A stretch of 64,000 bases of DNA from assembly GCF_042684665.1 (NCBI RefSeq), contig NZ_JBHULY010000034.1, positions 62,001 to 126,000 of the forward strand, given 5' to 3'. Both the position numbers and the translations under genes were made by a program. Within the stretch, counting starts at the first letter, position 1; each line of letters starts with the position of its first letter. Under the pieces are notes generated by a model. The model was not told the origin of the DNA, searched no databases, and saw only the letters and a program-made list of their open reading frames with translations. The stretch is from Jejuia rubra. GTDB taxonomy: Bacteria > Bacteroidota > Bacteroidia > Flavobacteriales > Flavobacteriaceae. Positions 34,719-41,822 of this stretch are shown here, one piece after another.

Positions 34719-35927
34719 TTATTTCGAATAAAATGCTTCAATATGTTTGTTTAATGTAATTAGGTTTTGCTCAAAGAGTTCATCTTTGTTGCGCAACCAT
34801 TTAATATAGGTAATCAATTGTTTGACCTCTTCCTTTTTTCGCCCTGCTTTTCCTGCTAACTTAATAATAAAATCGTCATCCAATTTGGAAGTGTCCAGAT
34901 TAAAATCGGTCCGTATTTTTTCTAAAAAGTAAGTAATCTTTTTGTGAATCAGGTTGTTGTAATCTTTCGTGTCTATATAAAGATTCGAAATAGTCTTCAC
35001 AAAAGCCACCGTTGTGTTCTGCAAGGGTTTGATAATCGGAATAATTCGCTGTCTTCGTTTCGCATTGAAAATCATAAAAAGCAATGCGAAAATCAAAGCC
35101 GTGTACCATGCCCATCGAAAGGACAGTTGCTCCAAAAACCAACTTAAATTCGATTTTTCTTCCACATCGCCGGAATATGCACTTTGTAGTTTGATGTAGG
35201 AATCAAAATAGATATCGTCGTCCGGCAAATAGGACAGTACATTTTCCACGTATTTGTAACGGTCTTCTTTTAGAACATTATAATTGGTAAAGGCTTTTGG
35301 CTCCGTATGCAATAATATTTTTCCTTCCCCAAATTCGATCTGAAGAAAATTAACCCTTGCTTTATCGGTTTTGGCATAGCCTAAAATTTCATAATTGAGA
35401 CTGTCAAAACTTGAGAAATAATAATCACCTTCGTTTCTGTCGATGATACTTTCAGATAGGTTTTTATATTCAAAAGACAGGTTTGAAATGCTGTCCTTTT
35501 TAGGATTATATTCAAAATCAATATCAATGTCTAAAGTATCATGCAGTGCCTGGGCATAGTAATAATCAGAAATAAAAAGTGTGTTGCCCGCATTTACAAA
35601 TTCCAAAAGTTTATCCACCGAAAAACCCGTTAAATAATCTGAATTTCCTATAATTATAAAGTTACCCTTGGCTTCGTGGTCGCCATAGCCATATTCCGAA
35701 TTCGCGGTGAGATAACTTGAGGGTTGATGATAGACCGTACGTATTTTAGAATCTTGAAATAGATTGGGCAATTCTCTGTAAAATACGCTTACCCCATAGG
35801 GTTTGTTGCTCCGTTCATTAAAGGATTCTTCCCAATCCACGGTTTTGGTGCGCTTAATACCCAAACCGAAAATGGCCGTAAAAATTACAGCAACAACAAC
35901 CAATATAATGGGAAGTACCTTTTTCAT
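34719..35927 (-). CDS. DUF4350 domain membrane protein
   Basis: A 402-aa protein with an N-terminal membrane helix (residues 5-23) and a second near 275-292 (WAWYTALIFALLFMIFN). Between them is an extracytoplasmic DUF4350 domain: WEESFNERSNKPYGVSVFYRELPNLF...GNFIIIGNSDYLTGFSVDKLLEFVNAGNTLFISDYYYAQ, a glutamine-amidotransferase-like fold. It ends in a cytoplasmic helical tail. It is a regular member of MoxR gene sets and its role is unknown. It starts directly after the DUF4129 gene stop. Confidence 0.82.
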   Translation of the reverse strand: MKKVLPIILVVVAVIFTAIFGLGIKRTKTVDWEESFNERSNKPYGVSVFYRELPNLFQDSKIRTVYHQPSSYLTANSEYGYGDHEAKGNFIIIGNSDYLTGFSVDKLLEFVNAGNTLFISDYYYAQALHDTLDIDIDFEYNPKKDSISNLSFEYKNLSESIIDRNEGDYYFSSFDSLNYEILGYAKTDKARVNFLQIEFGEGKILLHTEPKAFTNYNVLKEDRYKYVENVLSYLPDDDIYFDSYIKLQSAYSGDVEEKSNLSWFLEQLSFRWAWYTALIFALLFMIFNAKRRQRIIPIIKPLQNTTVAFVKTISNLYIDTKDYNNLIHKKITYFLEKIRTDFNLDTSKLDDDFIIKLAGKAGRKKEEVKQLITYIKWLRNKDELFEQNLITLNKHIEAFYSK

Positions 35928-36653
35928 TTATCCAACTTCATTGATTAGCGTTGTAAAATTCTGTTTCGCCTTTTGGTATTGCGAATCGTCTAGGTTAAAC
36001 TTTCCATACCATATATAATTGTACAGATACGAAGCATAGGCAAATGCTTTGCTAAATGGCTTTTCGTGGAGCTCATTCAAATATTCAGCATTGGTTTTGT
36101 CATCTTCAAATTTGATGTGATTATTGATACTGAGCATTTTTAGGACAAGCAGGTAATAATAACGAATGGCTAATCGGTAGTCCTTGTTGGATTCGGCTTG
36201 TTTGATGAGGGCGTGGATGTCGGCATGTTCAATATTTTCGGCAGTGATATCCTGATATTGTTTCAGACTTCGGTTTCGTTTTGAAGAAAATAATCCAGTG
36301 CCACCTTCATTCAGCAATACATAGGCCAAATAGCCCACTGCACCGAAAAGGATAAGATAAAATAGCCAACCCAAAGCCCCAAAATTAATGTTAAGTTCAT
36401 TTTCATTGTCTCGCTCTTTAACCTTGACATCCCTGTTCTCGTAGTCTTTGTAATCCCCAGATCCTCTTCGAGTTCTGTTGACTACCTTTTTCCCTTCATA
36501 GTCGAATTTGTCACCCGAATACTTCTCCTTAAAATTTGAATCAAATCCACGATGTACTTCAGGTACCTGCACTGGAGTGAAACCCAAAGAAGTCTGCATA
36601 TAACTTAAAAAGAGCATCAAAAAACAAAAGGTATATAGGGGCTTTTTCGTCAT
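35928..36653 (-). CDS. DUF4129 domain membrane protein
   Basis: A 241-aa protein with a signal-like N-terminus (FCFLMLFLSYMQTSLGFTP), a charged extracytoplasmic segment and a membrane helix near residues 98-118 (GWLFYLILFGAVGYLAYVLL). The C-terminal DUF4129 domain reads ADIHALIKQAESNKDYRLAIRYYYLLVLKMLSINNHIKFEDDKTNAEYLNEL...YIWYGKFNLDDSQYQKAKQNF. DUF4129 sits in MoxR operons and in transglutaminase proteins, where it is thought to be regulatory. It directly abuts both neighbours (SpoIIM upstream, DUF4350 downstream). Confidence 0.85.
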   Translation of the reverse strand: MTKKPLYTFCFLMLFLSYMQTSLGFTPVQVPEVHRGFDSNFKEKYSGDKFDYEGKKVVNRTRRGSGDYKDYENRDVKVKERDNENELNINFGALGWLFYLILFGAVGYLAYVLLNEGGTGLFSSKRNRSLKQYQDITAENIEHADIHALIKQAESNKDYRLAIRYYYLLVLKMLSINNHIKFEDDKTNAEYLNELHEKPFSKAFAYASYLYNYIWYGKFNLDDSQYQKAKQNFTTLINEVG

Positions 36654-37637
36654 TTATGCAAGTACAGGATCAGGAATTTGGGTGATTTGTTTTTGAACTT
36701 TATAAGGATATATCAAATAATAATAGCTGATGAGGGCCAAGGTGGACAAAATGATACCAACCGACAGCCAATTGGGCATAATGTTGGAATATCGGGTAAT
36801 AAACCCTTCCAAAAACCCAGCGGAAAAGGTAAACGGGAATGTACTTATCAAAATTTTAATACCCGTTTTTGCGCCCAGTTTAAAAGAAGTATATCTGGAA
36901 TAAGTTGCTGGAAAAAGAATACTCGCACCCATAACCAGGCCAGCTGCACATTCAATAACAATGGCAAATATTTCCATTGCGCCGTGTATCCAGATGCCCC
37001 GAACACTTTCCCAAAGCACTCCTTTTTCATGAAAGAAATACTGAAAAGAGCCAAGCATAATGCAGTTTTTAAACATAACCCACAGGGTGCCAATACCACC
37101 GAATACACCTAATACAAAAGCAATTATGCCCACTTTCAGATTATTAATGGTAATACCGATAAAGCTCCCCCAATTGCTTCCACTTTTATAAACCGCTACA
37201 GGATCACCAGCCTCAATGTTATCCAAAGTCATATTCACATATTCATCACCTAAAATAGATCGCACAAATTCTCCTTCATTGGCAGCTGAAATGGCTCCGA
37301 TAAACGTAAATGCAAAAAAGATGATAAAGGCCACATAAATAAATTTGCGGTACTGATAGCAAATCAATGGCACTTCGGTTTTCCAAAATCCGATAATCCT
37401 ATTGGTGTCCTGTCGTTTGGTTTTGTAAATTTTTTGATATGCCTTTGCAGCAAGCTGATTTAAATAGGCAATGACCTTGCTTTTAGGGTAATAGGTTTGC
37501 GCATAGGCCAAATCATTGACTACATGTATGTATTGCGAAGCCAGTTCGTCTGGGTCTTCAAAATCATTATTAAAAATAGCCCTCTCAAAACTCAGCCATT
37601 TTTCTTTATTTTGCTTGATAAATGCAACCTCTCTCAT
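36654..37637 (-). CDS. Stage II sporulation protein M family (SpoIIM-like) membrane protein
   Basis: A 327-aa protein with a soluble N-terminal part (MREVAFIKQNKEKWLSFERAIFNNDFEDPDELASQYIHVVNDLAYAQTYYPKSKVIAYLNQLAAKAYQKIY). It has about six membrane helices, including the conserved VFGGIGTLWVMFKNCIMLGSFQYFFHEKG...WIHGAMEIFAIVIECAAGLVMG, where the HGAMEI motif lies mid-membrane. Non-sporulating Bacteroidota carry this family in MoxR operons. It is the first gene of the run SpoIIM-DUF4129-DUF4350-MoxR-DUF58 and diverges from the RDD gene with 23 bp between start codons. Confidence 0.9.
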   Translation of the reverse strand: MREVAFIKQNKEKWLSFERAIFNNDFEDPDELASQYIHVVNDLAYAQTYYPKSKVIAYLNQLAAKAYQKIYKTKRQDTNRIIGFWKTEVPLICYQYRKFIYVAFIIFFAFTFIGAISAANEGEFVRSILGDEYVNMTLDNIEAGDPVAVYKSGSNWGSFIGITINNLKVGIIAFVLGVFGGIGTLWVMFKNCIMLGSFQYFFHEKGVLWESVRGIWIHGAMEIFAIVIECAAGLVMGASILFPATYSRYTSFKLGAKTGIKILISTFPFTFSAGFLEGFITRYSNIMPNWLSVGIILSTLALISYYYLIYPYKVQKQITQIPDPVLA

Positions 37638-37660
37638 TACAGGTTAAATTAAATTATAAA

Positions 37661-38380
37661 ATGTCAGAGTTACAAATTAACACGACGCAAAACGTAAAAA
37701 TAAATTTTAGAGCGGCTGGAGTGGGAGAGCGACTGATTGCGTTTATCATCGATAACGCCATTAAAGTTGGCTATATGTTAATTTTGAACAAAATGTTTGG
37801 TGTATTTGAGGGCATGGACGAATGGTCTCAAATCGGAATCAATACCGTTTTGAGTTTCCCTGTGATGTTTTATACTTTGGCTTTGGAATCTTTTTTAGAT
37901 GGACAGACCCTTGGTAAACGTGCTCTAAAAATAAGGGTGGTAAAACTTGACGGATTTCAGGCCACCTTTTCGGATTATGTGGTGCGGTGGTTTTTTCGGA
38001 TAGTGGATATTTATCTATTCGGAATAGGATTTTTTGCCATCATTTTTAGCAAGAAACAGCAACGCATTGGTGATATGGCGGCGGGTACAGGAGTTATTAC
38101 ACTTAAAGACACTGTGAACATCAGCCACACCATTTTAGAGCAGTTAAAAACCGATTATAAACCAACCTACCCCAATGTGATCAAACTGTCCGATAACGAT
38201 GCGAGAATTATAAAAGACACCTTTACAAGGGCGAGAGATGCGAAGGACTATAACACGTTGATTAAATTAAGGGATAAGCTGATTGAAGTAGTCGGTATAA
38301 AAGAAGTGAAGCAGAAAAGTGATATAGAGTTTATCGATGTCATTTTAAAAGATTATAATTATTATACTCAGGATATGTAA
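37661..38380 (+). CDS. RDD family membrane protein
   Basis: The start is set at the ATG at 37661 (MSELQINTTQNVKINFRAAGVGERLIAFIIDNAIKVGYML); an in-frame ATG 39 bp upstream would lie inside the divergent SpoIIM gene. The 239-aa product has the RDD pattern (ERLIAFIIDN with Arg and Asp, then the second Asp after helix 2, FLDGQTLGKRALKIRVVKLDG near residue 87) and three to four helices, then a soluble helical tail. RDD proteins are probable transporters or accessory membrane proteins. The position opposite a MoxR operon is usual. Confidence 0.9.
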   Translation: MSELQINTTQNVKINFRAAGVGERLIAFIIDNAIKVGYMLILNKMFGVFEGMDEWSQIGINTVLSFPVMFYTLALESFLDGQTLGKRALKIRVVKLDGFQATFSDYVVRWFFRIVDIYLFGIGFFAIIFSKKQQRIGDMAAGTGVITLKDTVNISHTILEQLKTDYKPTYPNVIKLSDNDARIIKDTFTRARDAKDYNTLIKLRDKLIEVVGIKEVKQKSDIEFIDVILKDYNYYTQDM

Positions 38381-38531
38381 GCAGAGAACCGAATTTCTCC
38401 TAAACGAAATTCGTGTGAATCGCTTATGCTGAGCGCAGTCGAAGTATCCCAATGAATAGATTAGAATCTGAAACAAGTTCAGATTGACAACAATATAACT
38501 GTTAGACAGCCTCTTTTAAAAACCAAAATCT

Positions 38532-39143
38532 ATGTTCTACGCTTTAGATATTTTAGGCACAATAGCTTTCGCCATTTCGGGCGTTTTGGTAGCCATTCAT
38601 AAAAGAATGGATCTGTTTGGTATTTTGATCATCGCCTTTGTTACGGCCGTGGGAGGAGGCACGCTTCGCGATTTACTCATAGGAAATACTCCCGTTAGTT
38701 GGATGCGTGATATTACCTATACCTACGTGATTTTGGTGTCGGCCGTATTTGCAATTATCTTCAGAAATAAAATCAATTATCTAAGAACCTCGCTGTTTTT
38801 GTTCGATACCATTGGTATCGGCTTATATACCGTCGTGGGAATTCAAAAAGGGTTGAATGCAGAACTGCATCCCATCATCTGTATTGCTTTGGGAACGATA
38901 ACCGCTAGTTTTGGCGGTGTCATCCGGGATATATTGTGCAATGAAATTCCAGTGATTTTCAGAAAGGAAATTTATGCTACGGCCTGTATTTTAGGGGGTG
39001 TCATCTATTTTGTATTAAGCCAATTCCCGATAAAAAATAATATCGTTTTTATTATTGCAGGCCTTGTTGTCATCGTTATTCGTTTGTTGGCGGTAAAATT
39101 CAAGATATCGCTTCCTACAATTTATTCAAAGGAAAAAGTGTGA
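38532..39143 (+). CDS. TRIC/YadS family cation channel-like protein
   Basis: A 203-aa protein with seven hydrophobic segments in two repeats (UPF0126). Each repeat has the glycine-rich motif: LDILGTIAFAISGVLVAIHKRMDLFGILIIAFVTAVGGGTLRDLLIG in repeat one, and LFDTIGIGLYTVVGIQKGLNAELHPIICIALGTITASFGGVIRDILCNEIP in repeat two. Bacterial members were shown to be homologous to animal trimeric intracellular cation channels and conduct monovalent cations. The gene stands alone, preceded by a gap with an ACTGAGCGCAGTCGAAGT-type repeat near 38430. Confidence 0.9.
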   Translation: MFYALDILGTIAFAISGVLVAIHKRMDLFGILIIAFVTAVGGGTLRDLLIGNTPVSWMRDITYTYVILVSAVFAIIFRNKINYLRTSLFLFDTIGIGLYTVVGIQKGLNAELHPIICIALGTITASFGGVIRDILCNEIPVIFRKEIYATACILGGVIYFVLSQFPIKNNIVFIIAGLVVIVIRLLAVKFKISLPTIYSKEKV

Positions 39144-39221
39144 AAGGGTAGTTTTAATTTTGGAATTTAGAGCGTTCGATATTTAGCCCATCTTCCGTTA
39201 TCCGTCACCTGTCATCTATCC

Positions 39222-39932
39222 TCACTCAATAATATCCACATTCTTAATATAGATATTTCTTAAGGGCCAATCGGCTTCATCCGTTTTAACTCCGGCAATT
39301 TTATCAATCACATCCATGCCTTTTGTAACCCGGCCAAAAATGGTATAATCGCCGTCCAAAAAGTAAGCTCCGGGAGTTTGCTGTACAATGAAGAACTCAT
39401 AGGGTGAGGCTAGTTTATGCGGATTATCAATTTCACTGCTGGGCATTGAAATGACCCCTCTATCGTGTTTAAATCCTCTATTGGTATCTTTCGGCAATAG
39501 ATATTTGCCAATCTTTTTTCGTTTTCTTGCCGTTTTTCGGTCATCGCTATTGCCGGCCTGCACCATAAAATTGTCGATTACCCTGTAAAACTGGGTATTG
39601 TTGAAATATTTGCGTTTGGTCAAATAAATAAAATTTGCTCTGTGGAACTTGGTTTCGTTGAACAACAAAATTTCAATATCCCCAAAATCGGTCGTCATTC
39701 GTACTTTGTTTTCCTTGTGTTCCTTTTCATATTGCAAAAAAAACTCCATCGCATTTTTGGTATCTAAAACGGGGAATTCGGGTTCTTTAGCTTTTTTGGA
39801 CTTAGCTTTGGGTGTTTCAATATTTTCTTTAGGGGCCTTTTCGATAGATACCGGACTCGATTTTTTCTGGGATTGCTTATCTTCACAATTCAGAAACAAA
39901 AAGAAAAAGCTCAAAAAGAGGATTGCCCGCAT
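39222..39932 (-). CDS. Peptidyl-prolyl cis-trans isomerase, cyclophilin type, lipoprotein
   Basis: A 236-aa lipoprotein (LFLSFFFLFLNCEDKQ, acylated Cys near residue 16) with a Lys/Pro-rich linker and a cyclophilin domain: VRMTTDFGDIEILLFNETKFHRANFIYLTKRKYFNNTQFYRVIDNFMVQAGN...RGVISMPSSEIDNPHKLASPYEFFIVQQTPGAYFLDGDYTIFGRVTKGMDVIDKI. The FYRVI..FMVQAG block and FIVQ are the active-site strands. It would help fold periplasmic or outer-membrane proteins. Its ATG lies only 5 bp from the start of the divergent NUDIX gene. Confidence 0.92.
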   Translation of the reverse strand: MRAILFLSFFFLFLNCEDKQSQKKSSPVSIEKAPKENIETPKAKSKKAKEPEFPVLDTKNAMEFFLQYEKEHKENKVRMTTDFGDIEILLFNETKFHRANFIYLTKRKYFNNTQFYRVIDNFMVQAGNSDDRKTARKRKKIGKYLLPKDTNRGFKHDRGVISMPSSEIDNPHKLASPYEFFIVQQTPGAYFLDGDYTIFGRVTKGMDVIDKIAGVKTDEADWPLRNIYIKNVDIIE

Positions 39933-39937
39933 ATACT

Positions 39938-40579
39938 ATGGATTTTGATGATTTTTTAAAACTGCTTTCAAAAATAAAAAATATACCACTACCTGCCGAA
40001 ACATCCCATTTTAAAATGATGCCACCATTCCGCAGGGAACTGTTGAAAAGGCAGGAAGAAGCCATAAAAAATGCAAAACAAGCAGGGGTAATGGCCTTGT
40101 TTTATCCCAAGGACGACAATAAAACCCATTTTATTTTAATCCTGAGAAACACCTATAAAGGAGTGCATTCTGCCCAGGTATCCTTTCCTGGAGGCAAATT
40201 GGAAAAAGGCGACAAAAGTTTGGAATACACGGCGGTGAGGGAGACCTTTGAGGAGGTTGGCGTACCAGAAAAAGATATTGAAGTCATTAAACCTATTTCG
40301 CAAGTTTATATCCCGCCGAGTAATTTTTATGTACAGCCCTTTATTGGGATTTCAAAAAATAGGCCTAAATTTATAAAGGAGGAGGCCGAGGTAGAACAAT
40401 TGATTGAAGTGGAATTAGCCGATTTGCTCGATGCATCAAGTTTAGCAATGAAAAGAGTAACAGCTTCTTATAAAATTGATATTGAAGTACCTGCATTTAA
40501 ATTGAACGGCTTTACGGTATGGGGTGCCACGGCCATGATGCTTAGCGAAATCAAGGATCTGCTCCAAAGCTATGAATAG
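39938..40579 (+). CDS. NUDIX hydrolase, CoA-pyrophosphatase-like
   Basis: The start is taken at the ATG at 39938 (MDFDDFLKLLSKIKNIPLP); a TTG five codons upstream would overlap the divergent gene. The 213-aa protein carries the NUDIX box GGKLEKGDKSLEYTAVRETFEEVGV near residues 85-109, preceded by RNTYKGVHSAQVSFPGG, the pattern of CoA diphosphatases (NudL/YeaB). These cleave CoA and its derivatives to phosphopantetheine and 3',5'-ADP. It is followed after 47 bp by an acyltransferase on the same strand. Confidence 0.9.
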   Translation: MDFDDFLKLLSKIKNIPLPAETSHFKMMPPFRRELLKRQEEAIKNAKQAGVMALFYPKDDNKTHFILILRNTYKGVHSAQVSFPGGKLEKGDKSLEYTAVRETFEEVGVPEKDIEVIKPISQVYIPPSNFYVQPFIGISKNRPKFIKEEAEVEQLIEVELADLLDASSLAMKRVTASYKIDIEVPAFKLNGFTVWGATAMMLSEIKDLLQSYE

Positions 40580-40626
40580 CCGTTGGAATTGTTAACTTTG
40601 CCCCCACCAACCAGACCAAAAAATAT

Positions 40627-41436
40627 ATGGGACTATTTAAAAAGAATCCTTTTGGACACATATTGTTTTTAAAAAAATGGCTCATCCGAATTATGGGTGC
40701 GATGACCCATAGGCGTTTCCGTGGTTTTAATGAGCTCCAGATAGACGGTTCCGAAATTATAAAGGACCTGCCTGATACAAATGTACTGTTCATTTCTAAC
40801 CACCAGACCTATTTTGCCGATGTGGTGGCCATGTTTCATGTGTTTAATGCTAGTTTAAGTGGTAGGGGAGATTCGATCAAAAATATCGGCTACTTGTGGA
40901 ATCCCAAACTCAATATTTATTACGTAGCGGCAAAAGAAACTATGAAGGCCGGGTTTTTGCCCAAATTATTGGCCTACGCGGGATCGATAAGTATTGAGCG
41001 CACTTGGCGTTCGGAGGGAAAGGATGTTAACCGGCAAGTTCGTATGAGCGATATTTCTAATATAGGCATTGCGCTGGAAGATGGTTGGGTCATCACTTTT
41101 CCGCAGGGGACAACTACACCGTTTAAGCCTATTAGAAAAGGTACGGCACATATCATCAAACGTTATAAACCCATTGTTGTACCTATCGTCATTGATGGTT
41201 TCCGTCGCTCTTTCGATAAAAAAGGCATCCGGGTCAAAAAGAAAAATATTCTTCAGACCATGGAAATCAAGCAACCCCTAGAGATTGACTACGACAACGA
41301 AACCACGGATGAAATCGTCAAGAAAATTGAATTCGCTATCGAGCAGCACCCCTCATTTTTAAAAGTTATTCCGCAGGCCGAAATAGAAGCCCAAGAGGCG
41401 CTCAACAAAAAACGATATTGGAAGGTTGAAGATTAA
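40627..41436 (+). CDS. plsC: 1-acyl-sn-glycerol-3-phosphate acyltransferase family protein
   Basis: A 269-aa PlsC-type acyltransferase of phospholipid synthesis at the inner membrane. Motif I is SNHQTYFADVVAM (H-x4-D form, near residue 58), motif II GSISIERTWRSEGKDVNRQ near 119, motif III ITFPQGTTTPFKPIRKGTAHI near 157 (FPQGT where FPEGT is usual), and motif IV VVPIVIDGF. The Gln in place of Glu in motif III is common in this Bacteroidota subgroup as far as I know. TAACTTTG 34 bp before the ATG could be its -7 element. Confidence 0.9.
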   Translation: MGLFKKNPFGHILFLKKWLIRIMGAMTHRRFRGFNELQIDGSEIIKDLPDTNVLFISNHQTYFADVVAMFHVFNASLSGRGDSIKNIGYLWNPKLNIYYVAAKETMKAGFLPKLLAYAGSISIERTWRSEGKDVNRQVRMSDISNIGIALEDGWVITFPQGTTTPFKPIRKGTAHIIKRYKPIVVPIVIDGFRRSFDKKGIRVKKKNILQTMEIKQPLEIDYDNETTDEIVKKIEFAIEQHPSFLKVIPQAEIEAQEALNKKRYWKVED

Positions 41437-41755
41437 GGCAACCTAATTCGTAATAATTATATTTGATATTTTAAAACTTTGGGCGTTCCCCTCGATTAAA
41501 ACTTTGAAAGTCAAAACCCCATTCCGTCCTCGGGTCGGGCTAGGAGTTTATCTTGAGCGTAGTCGAAAGGTTATATCTTTTTAAAACAGCATGTCATTGC
41601 GAGGAGGAACGACGTCGCAATCTCAATAATCGCGGTTCTTTATAAAATTTAGCTTTCCTCAGTATTTTAAAAAGGATGCCACTGCAATCCCTAACGCGGG
41701 TGTGTTTGTTAGTTTCAGTTTTATGCTTAAAGGATAGGGTTTATTTGGGAGGTTC
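41437..41755. other. Gene-free stretch with repeats, next to the attC-like site
   Basis: No gene is seen. It holds a long copy of the GGGCGTTA...TAACGC repeat (41481-41697) interrupted by other repeat modules: TTGAGCGTAGTCGAAAGG near 41552 and GTCATTGCGAGGAGGAACGACGTCGCAATCTC near 41594. This looks like a repeat hot spot flanking the putative cassette. Confidence 0.6.
41481..41697 (+). repeat. Dispersed repeat GGGCGTT...AATCCCTAACGC, copy 2 (interrupted)
   Basis: It begins GGGCGTTCCCCTCGAT and ends AATCCCTAACGCGGG as in the other copies. About 100 bp of unrelated repeat sequence lies inside, so it looks like a nested insertion. Confidence 0.65.
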
Positions 41756-41822
41756 GTTTAACGGTTAGTATATGAAGCGTAGCATCCCAAAGGATGCTAT
41801 GATTTCATATACAGTGTTAACT
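41756..41822 (-). repeat. attC-like site at the 3' end of the OLD-family gene
   Basis: Read on the minus strand: AGTTAAC (R''-like), spacer ACT, GTATATGAA, a central hairpin TAGCATCC/GGATGCTA with a CAAA-type loop, TTCATATAC, spacer TAACC and GTTAAAC (an exact GTTRRRY core). The L-like arms pair over 9 bp and the inner stem over 8 bp. The TAA stop of the gene (41817-41819) is inside the first box, as is common in integron cassettes. Length 67 nt is within the known attC range. Confidence 0.6.

Noticed and set aside
37622..37660. Upstream start for the RDD gene
   Set aside because: It would overlap the divergent SpoIIM start and adds residues that do not fit the family; the ATG at 37661 is better.
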